Assembly: GCF_037975245.1 (NCBI RefSeq) | Contig: NC_092580.1 | Span: 34,377,001-34,441,000 of the forward strand | Source: Apostichopus japonicus | Lineage: Eukaryota; Echinodermata; Holothuroidea; Aspidochirotida; Stichopodidae | Direction: 5' to 3' | Length of the DNA: 64,000 bases | In this document: in pieces, positions 11,401 through 23,400 of the stretch | Numbering within the stretch: the first letter of the stretch is position 1 | Layout: each line of letters begins with the position of its first letter | The notes under the pieces: generated by a model | The model's input: only the letters and a program-made list of their open reading frames with translations | The model's database searches: none | Told to the model about the DNA's origin: nothing | Made by a program: the position numbers and the translations under genes

Positions 11401-14400
11401 TGTTCATCTATCACATGATACAACCTTAGACTACTTAGGTACAGGGAATACAGATAGGATGAATGTTTGTTCTTATATCACATGATACAACCTTAGGTAC
11501 AGGGAATTATATATGTACAGATAGGATGCATGTTTGTTCATCTATCACATGATACAACCTTAGACTACTTAGGTACAGGGAATACAGATAGGATGAATGT
11601 TTGTTCTTATATCACATGATACAACCTTAGGTACAGGGAATTATATATGTACAGATAGGATGTATTTTTTGTTCTTTTATCACATGGTACAACCTTAGAC
11701 TACTTAGGTACAGGGAATTATATATGTACAGATAGGATGAATGTTTGTTCTTATATCACATGATACAACCTAAATCTACTTAGGTACAGGGAATTATATA
11801 TGTACAGATAGGATGAATGTTTGTTATTATATCACATGATACAACCTTAGACTACTTAGGTACAGGGAATACAGATAGGATGAATGTTTGTTCTTATATC
11901 ACATGATACAACCTTAGGTACAGGGAATTATATATGTACAGATAGGATGCATGTTTGTTCATCTATCACATGATACAACCTTAGACTACTTAGGTACAGG
12001 GAATACAGATAGGATGAATGTTTGTTCTTATATCACATGATACAACCTTAGGTACAGGGAATTATATATGTACAAATAGGATGAATGTTTGTTCATCTAT
12101 CACATGATACAACCTTAGACTACTTAGGTACAGGGAATACAGATAGGATGAATGTTTGTTCTTATATCACATGATACAACCTTAGGTACAGGGAATTATA
12201 TATGTACAAATAGGATGAATGTTTGTTCATCTATCACATGATACAACCTTAGACTACTTAGGTACAGGGAATACAGATAGGATGAATGTTTGTTCTTATT
12301 GCAATTTTTGGATTCACAGCTGTATGCAAAGTCTGTACACATTCCTGTCTATTGTATCAAGGCCAAGCTTAGAGTGAGATCGGATCAATCACGTCTCGAC
12401 GTAAGTCAGTGTTAGATTCAAATTTTCTGGTAGGACAAGCCAACATTTCAAGCACTCTATCACAGAAAGTAAAATTCATCACAGGGCAAGGCTTAGGGTG
12501 ATACAAAGACAAAAAATGATATGACCCAAATGGCTGGATCCCATTTTTTCACTAAACAATTCCTTTAAGGAAACCCCAAAATGTCTTCCAGTATTAATTA
12601 AATAACTCACAGCCCATTCCAAATAGGCCAGTACCTTACCCTTGCCAATGCATCAAATGCCTTGTCGAAAGCATTGCACACATTGGATTCTTCATGTGGT
12701 TCTATGGCCTGCAACCTTCCTTTCATATACTGGCAATAAAGAAAAACACCCATGGTTAGATTTCTTACAGACATGAATGTCACATTTGACAGCTTAAGGA
12801 ACATCTTTCAAAACATTTAAATTTGGCGATAGTTGTCTCCTTCAAGGGCCTTCTGTTTAGCTTTGTAAAAAAAATATATAGCGTTAGAAAGTCTGTGGAA
12901 AGTTTATAAACCATGTGTGGCTATTTAATGATGATTCACTAGTCTACATCAAATCAGTTATTCTGCTTTCACTGAGAGAATATACAGAGGTAGGTACATT
13001 TCTACATTTCTACTTCTGAGACCACAACTGATAAAGACAGCCCCATCAGAAGTATAACAATTAAGAGTAGAATTCCAGCCTCTAAAGACTTTTTCAAATT
13101 TGGATGGTGGTGATATCTACATTAAGAAATCTCTACAAGTGAGAGCAAAGAGAGCTAGGAAACAAATGACCTATTAAATCATGCACGGTAACCATAACAA
13201 CAGAAGAGTAACAGAGCAGGACGAGGGAGGCTTTCTATTGTTTAATACCATGCATATCTAATGCATGTGAAGCCACCATTGACTTCAGAACACCTCCATC
13301 CTAGGGAGATGTTTACAAATCAGTAATGTACAGTTGATTAGCATAATGCAACTAATTTGTTCCTTCTCAGTTTCAGCTGCAATACTGTTGCACCAGTATG
13401 ATATAGCTCCCTATATTAACTGCCTCTTTCATGATTACTCCTCCTTCAGTTTATCAGATTTTCTTACCTCTTTGTTTTCATAGGTAGCCTGCACTAATGT
13501 GTTCTCATAGCAACTTTCAACCACCTTGGTAGTGTCATTAAACTGAAAGAAAAATCAATCAATATATCCAGGTTTACTTCTCTCTCCACCTCTCTCTTTG
13601 TTGATGTTTCTGGATTAGACACCATACCAGGTTAACATAACAAAGACGACTGCATATAAAGGAAATACTTCCACAAAAAAAAAAAAATGTTTGGTGAAAC
13701 CTGAGACTTGAGTCAAATTTAGTGTAAGAGTATCAAGACTATCAAATACTGGTATTTCAGCTGTCAACTAAATTACTCTGATCATGAAAAGAGAAACAAC
13801 AAATTTCGATATATGTGCCTTTTTCACTAATTAAAAATGATTTGTCTTGCAGTTGATACAGGTCCTGGTATACAGAGGGATAGGCTATGCCTTTCATTGA
13901 TTATACTTCCTTGTGACTTTATACTGTATAGAAATTACACCCCACTTCCCACCCAAATTCTTTCTAACCCATTCCTTTGAAATCTGATACATTTGGTGGT
14001 ATATTGCTTAGCTGTCAAAGTTCTCTGTACTCAGAATTTCATCAAAACTGTATCATTTTTTGTAGAAATATTCTTTCTTGTCTGTGGATAAATGATTGAC
14101 AAATTGACATTTCAGCTGAATTGCCCCGATGACATCATCTATTCTGCTGTTGCCAAAAACATTTACAAAATATCGCAAAATTTGAAAATTAATACCTTCA
14201 TGATACAAAACTCTAAAAGTATGCGGTTGCGGACTAAAGACTCAGAATATTTTCAGCCACTGTTCTTTATCAATCGACTTCAGCCACCAGAAATTCCTTT
14301 AAAGTCTAACACTTACAGTAGAAGTTTATGAAATTATCACATTTCCAAAGCTGCATTCACAAACTTAAGTACTGGAATGCAGCATTTATGCATGTATCAT

Positions 14401-17400
14401 ACAAAGTACGACAATTGTGCAGAGACAGGTAAGAGGAAATTATTACTGTTTGAAATTGAACTCCTCCAAATTGACTTTTGGAACTTAAAATGATTGAAAG
14501 AAAACGTTTATAGAATATGCTTACTATGACTATAACTACCCTCGTGTGTGTTGTAATATTATTGTCAAAACTCTTACAGTTAAAATGTTGAAGAAATCGT
14601 TGCCATCCAGTGAGTCGATGGTGCTGTTAACCATCAATCGAGTCATACCAATGGCAAGGCCTGTCTGGCTACCACTCACATCCACCATGAAGAGAACAGT
14701 CTTAGGGGGAGCTACTGCCTGAGAGTACCTGCAAATTATGGAAAAATCAAATAAACATCATTTAAAGTAATTATAGCAATCCAATTAACTATGTAAAGTC
14801 ATCTATTAACATACAACAAGGTATTATTATATTGAATTTCTTGGTATGCACACAATTATATCACCATGATAGGACCAACCATGGTAACACATGATAACAC
14901 TAAGTCTAATCACTTGGCTATTTCTAAGTTTATTGGTTATTATTAAAAGAGTAACTCCAATACAGACAATTTCAGTTCCACAAATTTATGGCATGACCAT
15001 CAGTTTGGTGGTGTTTCCATACAAAGCATTGAAATTTATGTTTCATTTCACAGTTTCTTGCATTTAGATTTGGCTGACTCAGTGTGAATATTACATTCTC
15101 ATATATAGTTCACGACCTCTTTAATGGTTGAATGTGATGGTACTACTTATCAAGGCACATTTAATCCATGCTAAGTACAGCTGCAGTTGAACTTTTATTA
15201 ATGTCACTAGAGAGAACCCTCCACTATGCTTTTAATAATAATACATATTACTATGCTGCTCTGATAATCATGTAAAAAGCAAATATTCCTTCCGCAGTGG
15301 CTTGTGTTGTCCTGAGATTTGGGAAGTAGGGTGAAGTCTGATGAATGCCCACAAGGCTAAAAGGAAGGTTCACTGACTCGCCATTTCAGGGATACAGCTA
15401 GGGGATAAAACATATTTGCTAATACTGACTAATGTAGTATTTTCCAGGTCTGTATATTGATTTCATGTCACCACGGTTTAATTACCGAGCGAAGATTTCT
15501 ACTTGCACAATCAACTCTTGCTCTAGAGTACGGTATCATAGAGCCGCCTTCCAGGTAATAAGTGATTCAAGTCAGTCATATCCTAGCGACCAAACAAAAT
15601 TTCAAATCAGAATGCCTTTGGTCCCACAATGCGAGATCCCTGAGATGCATGTATTGTAAGGACGGTAGATTTTCTTCAAGTAATGTAGTCATCTGTTTGT
15701 ACTTACATTATGACATTTCAAAGACAGCTCAAACATGAGAGGCAATCTTTTGTTTCCATGACAACAAAAGCATATGACACCTGAGTTGGTAAGTAGATAA
15801 CTAGCTATGGCATCATATATCTCTACAAAATTATAGAAATACCCACAATGCACTACTTTTTCTCTGTGTATCAAATTTTCACACATCTGTCTGTTTGCTT
15901 CAGTTGTAAAGTTGGTGTTGCCTGATTGGACTAAAAATGCAGAAATGTAGAGAGGTAATAATTACTTGAACTTGATACATCTCATGGGACAAATAAACTG
16001 GATTGGAAATCCTTCCATGATCTTTCCTTTAATTGCAACGATTGAAAAAATTTCAGAGAGGCTCTGGAGTGACAAAATATGATGTGTGTTTGCTGACATT
16101 AATCACTTGCCACACATTATTTCTATGAATTGCAATGGAATAAATCTCAAGTCTATGGGTGCAAACACATCTGGCTTGATGCAAATGAAAGAACTTCTTG
16201 CCGAGTTTGGTTTTTATCTGGAACTGTATGCTTAACACAGATCTGTGCATGGGCACTGTATATCTGAACAAAAGAGTTGTGTATTGAAGCTAAACATCTG
16301 AGATTTTATCCAAGGAAATTATAGGCATGGATACTGAATACAGATCAGTAGGCATGGATACTGAATACAGATCAGTAGGCATGGATACTGAATACAGATC
16401 AGTGCATGGGTATTGAATGCAGATCAGTGCATGGATACTGAATACAGATCAGTGCATGGATACTGAATACAGATCAGTGTATGGGTACTGAATACATCAG
16501 TGCATGGGTACTGAATACATCAATGCATGGGTACCGAATACAGATCAGTGCATGGATACTGAATACAGATCAGTGCATGGGTACTGAATACAGATCAGTG
16601 CATGGATACTGAATACAGATCAGTGCATGGATACTGAATACAGATCAGTGCATGGATACTGAATACAGATCAGTGCATGGATACTGAATACAGATCAGTG
16701 CATGGATACTGAATACAGATCAGTGCATGGATACTGAATACAGATCAGTAGGCATGGGTACTGAATACAGATCAGTGCATGGATTCTGAATACATCAGTG
16801 CATGGATACTGAATACAGATCAGTGCATGGATACTGAAAACAGATCAATGCATGGATACTGAATACAGATCAGGTCATGGGTACTGAATACAGATCAATG
16901 CATGTGTACTTAATACAGATCAGTGCATGTGTACTGAATACAGATCAGTGCATTGATACCGAATACAGATCAGTAGGCATGGATACTGAATACAGATCAG
17001 TAGGCATGGATACCTCATACAGAGCAATGCATGGGTACTGAATACAGATCAGTGCATGGGTACTGAATACAGATCAGTAGGCATGGATACTGAATACAGA
17101 TCAGTGCATGGGTACTGAATACAGATCAGTAGGCATGGATACTGAATACAGATCAGTGCATGGATACTAAATACAGATCAGTGCATGGGTACTGAATACA
17201 GATCAATGCATGGGTACTGAATACAGATCAGTTACTGGGCACTGAATACAGATTAGTGCATGGATACTGAATACAGATCAGTAGGCATGGATACTGAATA
17301 CAGATCAATGCATGGGTACTGAATACAGATCAGTGCATTGATACTGAATACAGATCAGTGCATGGGTACTGAATACAGATCAGTTACTGGGTACTGAATA

Positions 17401-20400
17401 CAGATCAGTACATGGGTACTGAATACAGATCAGTGCATGGGTACTGAATACAGATCAGTTACTGGGCACTGAATACAGATTAGTGCATGGGTACTGAATA
17501 CAGATCAGTTACTGGGCACTGAATACAGATTAGTGCATGGGTACTGAATACAGATTAGTGCATGGGTGATGATGTATGGTGGGATAGACATCTGTGTATG
17601 ACATAGACATGCTGAAAATATGCAAATTATTGTCAGTAAGTGATGTGCAATTTCACACAGATAAATCAGAATTGAAATTTGAGTAGAGAAATGCATCTTT
17701 TTTACTTTTCCCCTCAACAGTTTGTCAAAACTCGAGCATTCCTGAACTATAAACATCTGAAGTACTCTTCCCATAAATAATGCAGAAAAGCTGGCCATAC
17801 CATACATACATGTACTATCACAATCTTCAACATGCCACCCTGAAAATGCCCAAGAGCAATGAAGCTCTTCAGAATTCTGTCAAATTGAATGTATGAATAT
17901 TTTCCATCGTTCTACAAGGAAAGCATCGAGCTGGTTTACTTCTCAACTATCGTCACTCACCAAACGTGTAACAATGGCACTGGCAACAGCAATGTTTATA
18001 AAAGGTTACAAAACAGTTTGAGAGAATGTCAATTTACTCTCTAATTGACAATTATCACATTCATGAGAGATTTGTGGCAAACTGGTTATTGAAGGTATAT
18101 GGTATACACACATGTGTTTTATGGACAGCAGATGCACAGAAAGCATAGATACTTGGATGTATCATTGAATATTTGCTTTCATCTTGCAAGAATGTGCAGT
18201 TTTTTATTTTATTTTATCCGTCATTATTATTTAAGGTTAAGTGCAGTTCTCTCTAGCTACAGCAATTACAACTGTACATGTAGAAGAGCATATCAAAGTA
18301 TCAACTAGACTAAAATATAGCAGTCAGTGTTAACTGTACATAAATATTTGATTAATCAGTCTGCATTGTAAACTTAGCAGTAGTATGAGGTGTGAGTTAT
18401 GTTTTCTATTCTACAATGACATCTTGAAGCCTACAATTGCAACAGTAAATAAAGTGACTTGTTACTCTCATTTTTAAATAATACACCCCTGAGATATTAA
18501 TAACATGAATTAAAAAACAAAAGGAATAAGAAAATCTTTTGACATTGCCACTGACGTTTAAAAAAAAAGAAAAAGGTACCATCTGTCATATGTTTTATAA
18601 TCTTTCAGGTTATGTAAAATAAAAAATCCAAAAAAAACAAAAACAAAAACATCTTACCAACTTCTTCGTCTGCTGTCGAAAAGATTCAGCACTTTGTCAT
18701 CTGTCACTGGTAAGTTCCATAAAACTCCTAAAAGACATGAAATGAACAGAAAAATTATATGTGACTATAGAAGAAAAAATGGTTGGTTTACAGAATCTGA
18801 CCAAAATCAAACAAGTTCTCTAGCCATGTAGGTATATAGTAAATTTAGAAGCAAGCTACAGTATGCATTCAACCAGCAGTACTCATACAAGCCACTACCA
18901 GAAACTCTCTGTACACACAGGGCCTTAACACTGTGTTGGCTGGGAGGCCATGTCAACCATTGCAACCCATCACACACCAAATAATGTTCACAGTAATGAT
19001 TTTCCTTTTGGCCTTGTATGATTGAGTTGAGTTTGAGTTTATTTCCACAACAATAAAAGAGGAGTAGACCAAAGTCAATATAAAAACAAGGTGGTGGAGG
19101 AAGACTGAGAGAGCTTCTACGAGCAGTCCCCCTTAAACAAGTTAAACAGTCAAAGGGCCATTCCACGTCACGTAAGTCACAAATCAGAGAGACATTTGAC
19201 ACTTGTTTTCAATCTCCAGTTCAGTGCAAGTCTAGAGTTAAGTCATATGCCTATCATTCCTGAACTTTGAATACCCACAATAAATTCTGTCACCACTGCG
19301 AAACGTTAATGCTTTCCCATTGCGAATTATAGCGCCCTCAACTTGTGTCACGTAAGTCACGCAGAGAAATGAAGAATTTCAACTTTTTGAAGGAAATCAA
19401 TAAATCCTGTGAAGTATTGAGAGAAATCTGCTAAATTGCCTATTATATCTGAAAAGGACACATTGAGGAATAACTTCAAGGTAAAATTTAATTGATATGC
19501 ATTTTATACCGGTATTCGTATGCAAATTAGCGACGTCACGTAAGTCACAAAAAATTGTCACGTAAGTCACACGTGTGAAACTGCTCAGTTTCCTCTCACA
19601 GTTTCCAAAGATACAAAGTAACATAGGCTAAGGACATGTTTACAAGTTCATTATATTGAGATTGGGGGAAGGGGAGGGGTCTATTCCACATAAAAATAGA
19701 ATCTAGAAGTTCACTTGTACACAAAAAGTCCTATAGACTAGTTCTGCGAAATATCTTAACTTAAGTGCTACAGTAGCTAAATAGTTTCTTAATTAGGAGT
19801 AAACAAGTTTTTCTAGACTGGTTAATACAGAATACTTCTAATGTATTTGCATTTCTACATTTTTGGTTATAATCTAAACCTTTTTGGTAACACTTTAGTC
19901 ACTTTTGGGAATTTGGATTAAAATAATTAATCCATATAAATCCATGGGGTAAAGGCAGAAGGTGGCAAGATGTGTATTTGGAAAACCGCATTAGATACTG
20001 AAGGAGATCCACTAATGTCAGTTACTTATGTTGTAGTTCCAGCTCTGACCTCTCATATTAAGGTAGATGACAGGGTTGTTGTAAAATATGATGATGTACT
20101 GTACCCAGGAGAGGTTACAAATATGGTTCCTGCCACCACCACAATGTGGAAATGGCCTCTTACGGTAGATAAAATCTTCTACCAGCCCGAAAACATTATT
20201 AAAACAAATTTTACCCCCTGAAGCACCTTGTGCATTTCAGGGGTAGACTGCAATTCACATTTAAAGAAGTCTCAATATGTGTTTGCTGATGAAATTCGGA
20301 AAACAAAAGTTCCGAAGCAGATTCAATGTTTCTTAACTTCTAAATGCACTCTGACCAGGGGGGTTTAATGGAGAAAACGTCGCAATCAAACAAAAGAAAT

Positions 20401-23400
20401 TTATTTTCTGCCCGTATGACGCGAACGATTTACTGTAAAATCACTGCAACTGCCCATATCAGCACGTTCATTACACAATGTAACCTACTTAACTTATACT
20501 CTTATCGTCCACTTTTTTTACCCAATTAACGGAGGAAACTCTTGAAAATACCTGTTTATTCATTGCAATGGAAGGAAATGATACAAGTTTGCAAGGTACT
20601 GTACATCAGTAAGACCGAAAGAAAGATACTATTCAAGAGAATGAAAGAAAGATACAATACACAATAAAGTAGACCTACTGTAGGCATAACCGTTGTAAAC
20701 AAAACAGAGAGATTTGATTGGCGCATGATCTGTCGGCTGGGTTTGCACATTTTGATTGAATTTTGTAGAATCTATGGACTTGTTAAGAAATCTGTTGTTT
20801 ATGGACATATATAAACAAATAAAAATAACGAATATTGATATGGAAACTGCATAAAAGGGTGTCATTCTCACTGAGCTTTCAGTGCAGTAAGCTGGAAAAG
20901 TTGAAGTTTAAATTTGGCAAACCCGTCATGAGACTTTAAGGTAACAAGAAATAAGGTAACAAGTAATAAGTTTGAGCTGTTTGAGATATTTTTTGCAATT
21001 CACTTATGTAACCTTTCAATTTTACTTCAATTATAAATATTGTTACTGAATTTTAAAACTGAGTAGGTATCTTTGATAAAGAGGAAGGTGTTATAAACTT
21101 TTTATAGTATAAAAGACATCAAAACTGTGTGAAAGTGTTGAGAATTAACTTGTCACGTAAGTTACACTTCCCTTTGTGACTTACGTGACATCACGTAAGT
21201 CACACATTTCCAGAGTCCATAAATTTGTTAAAGTTTGTTAAATTTATCAAAAGTGGTGGTATTATAGATCAACCTTTATAGCTACCTTTTCAATTGTAGC
21301 TCACTTTGCTCTAGCACACTACATATCATGTGAGGAAAACATTTGCTCTTATTCTTGTCACGTAAGTCACAGCCTCAGTGTGGCATTTTTAACATAATCT
21401 GTGTTAACAGTAACAAAGAAAATTTGTTAAATTTTGTTATTAAATAGATTAGCAGACTGCATTTAACTGCCACATGAAAAGAAAGCTTGTACTTTCCTTT
21501 CATTTAAGGATTTTTTCTACTTTAAATTATTGTTTGATAATTCACAGTGAAGGTGCCTATACTTTGAGATGGATACTCATTGCTATAACCCAAGATTGAG
21601 AAATCAGAAGAAGAAAACTTTAACAGTTTAAGAAAGTCTAACCTTCTTACTTTCAATTAAACACAAAGTTAGACATCTAATAACCCTTTCTAATTTTGCC
21701 ATGTTGGGACCACTTGGTGTGGAATGGCCCCAAACAGAGTGAAAAAAAGGGATTTGGTTGGTGCACGATAATCAGAATTAGTCAAAATATGAATGGCTCT
21801 TTTTGGTAAAATATTTAAACGATTCAAGTAAGAAGAGTGATTGTTTCCCCATATAATATTACAATAGGATATATAGTTGCGAATGAATAAGTGAATCATA
21901 CAAGGATTTAATGATATTAGAATGAGACGAAATAGCTGATTTTATGCAATATACCAATTGCTCTTGAAATTTAAGAACATCGATATGGTGTTTACAGGTG
22001 AGGTTGGAGTCGATATAAATGCCAAGGAATTTGGCTTTATTAACTAGGACAATTTTATTACAATCGAAGAATAACTCAACAGTGCCAAGTTTACGCTGCA
22101 AAGTATGAAAAATCATGAAATTGGTTTTAGAAATATTTAATGATGATCACATTAGTCAATTATCAATGCCACATGTCTAAACTTATGTCCTCCCCCTGCC
22201 CCCCCCCCTCCACCAACCCTGTGTTATATTTAAAAGCTTGTTTGACGATAAAGTTAGAAGACCCTAATTCCTCATGACAGGTCCTGCCAATGTGGATTGT
22301 TTAAGTTCATAAAAGTCAGTAAAACATCCAAGCTTGAGATGTTCACTGAAAGGGTTCATATATCAATTAAATTATTCCCGAATTTTTTATTCCAAAGGAA
22401 CTCCACACACTTAATTAACTTATGGTAACGCATGTTAAATTTCAGACATATGTTTCGTAGGTGTAGCATATAAATCATAAGCAGCAGGCAAACACTTAAT
22501 GCCAAAAACAAAACTTACCTGGGTAATTTCTCATGTAACCGATTGTGCTGCCAAAGTACTGCCATGTCAGAGAAGTGTCCTTCTCCAAATTATCCTGAAA
22601 TACTTGGTCTAGCACACTCGTAGCATTAATTCCTCTGAGGAGGTCTGGGTCTGTTAAAGGGGCAGAGATATAACAAGTATGGTCATATTGTTGCATTATT
22701 ATGTGATGCAAACAACAATGACAGATTAATGAAACCAGTACAACTTCATAGCACTGATATAATAATAATAATAATAAACAGTTCTTATTAAGCGCCCGTA
22801 ACAGAAGTCTCAGGGCGCTTTACAAATATAAAAGTCATTAAATACATAAAGAATACAAGTCAAACACACAGCAAAAGAAGCAAATGACCGCTGACCAGAC
22901 AAGGAACATGCAACGAAAGAGCAAACCAAAAGAAAACCAGTGTCTGGCCTTCGATCCTGACCTATTCTAAAAATAAACCATACCAATTTGATATAAAATC
23001 AAACATGTATATACAAGAGAAAAGTGTCCAATAAAAATTGTCTCACAATATGTACATAGACAATGAATTACTGAGTAAAGAGATGAGTTTTCATATTATT
23101 AGTATATTATTAGTACAACTAAGACTGATGATACAATCAATACAGTACAACTTCAAACTGATGATATAATCAATACAGTACAACTTCTGATGATATAATC
23201 AATACAGTACAACTTCAAACTGATGATATAATCAATACAGTACAACTTCTGATGATATAATCAATACAGTACAACTTCTGATGATATAATCAATACAGTA
23301 CAACTTCAGACTGCTGATATCATCAATATAGTACAACTTCAGACTGATGATATAATCAATACAGTACAACTTCAGACGGCTGATATCATCAATACAGTAC

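Larger units (their letters stand above)
7973..12639 (-). other. Intron between exons I and J
   Basis: 4.7-kb intron holding a TA microsatellite, a G-rich minisatellite, a LINE remnant and an about 80-bp minisatellite, each listed separately. 9003-10019 and 10218-10805 show nothing I can name. Confidence 0.85.
19155..21730 (+). mobile_element. TIR DNA transposon with GGGCCATTCCAC ends, 4-bp target duplication and subterminal repeats
   Basis: Ends are GGGCCATTCCAC (19155-19166) and its exact inverse (21719-21730), flanked by CAAA at 19151-19154 and 21731-21734. Removing the element plus one CAAA copy restores an open minus-strand frame (SLFFTLFDCLTCLRG) in the surrounding LINE. Eight copies of a 13-bp motif lie in two subterminal clusters. 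A broken coding fragment (19970-20221) is inside. The 59476-61753 element has a related end sequence and also a 4-bp duplication. I cannot name the superfamily. Confidence 0.75.
18728..22518 (-). other. Intron between exons E and F
   Basis: 3.8-kb intron largely made of a 2.6-kb TIR transposon (19155-21730) inserted beside or within a minus-strand LINE remnant (21735-22150). 18728-19154 may contain the LINE's 3' end. 22151-22518 shows nothing but a short C-tract. Confidence 0.8.

Noticed and set aside
16322-17567. Regular short repeats considered as a CRISPR array
   Set aside because: Units are contiguous with no unique spacers, and the window is eukaryotic. The same applies to the other arrays.
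18807-19202. 131-codon minus-strand frame across the left end of the 19155 element
   Set aside because: It runs through the transposon boundary and LINE 3' sequence. It is a composite of repeats, not a host gene.
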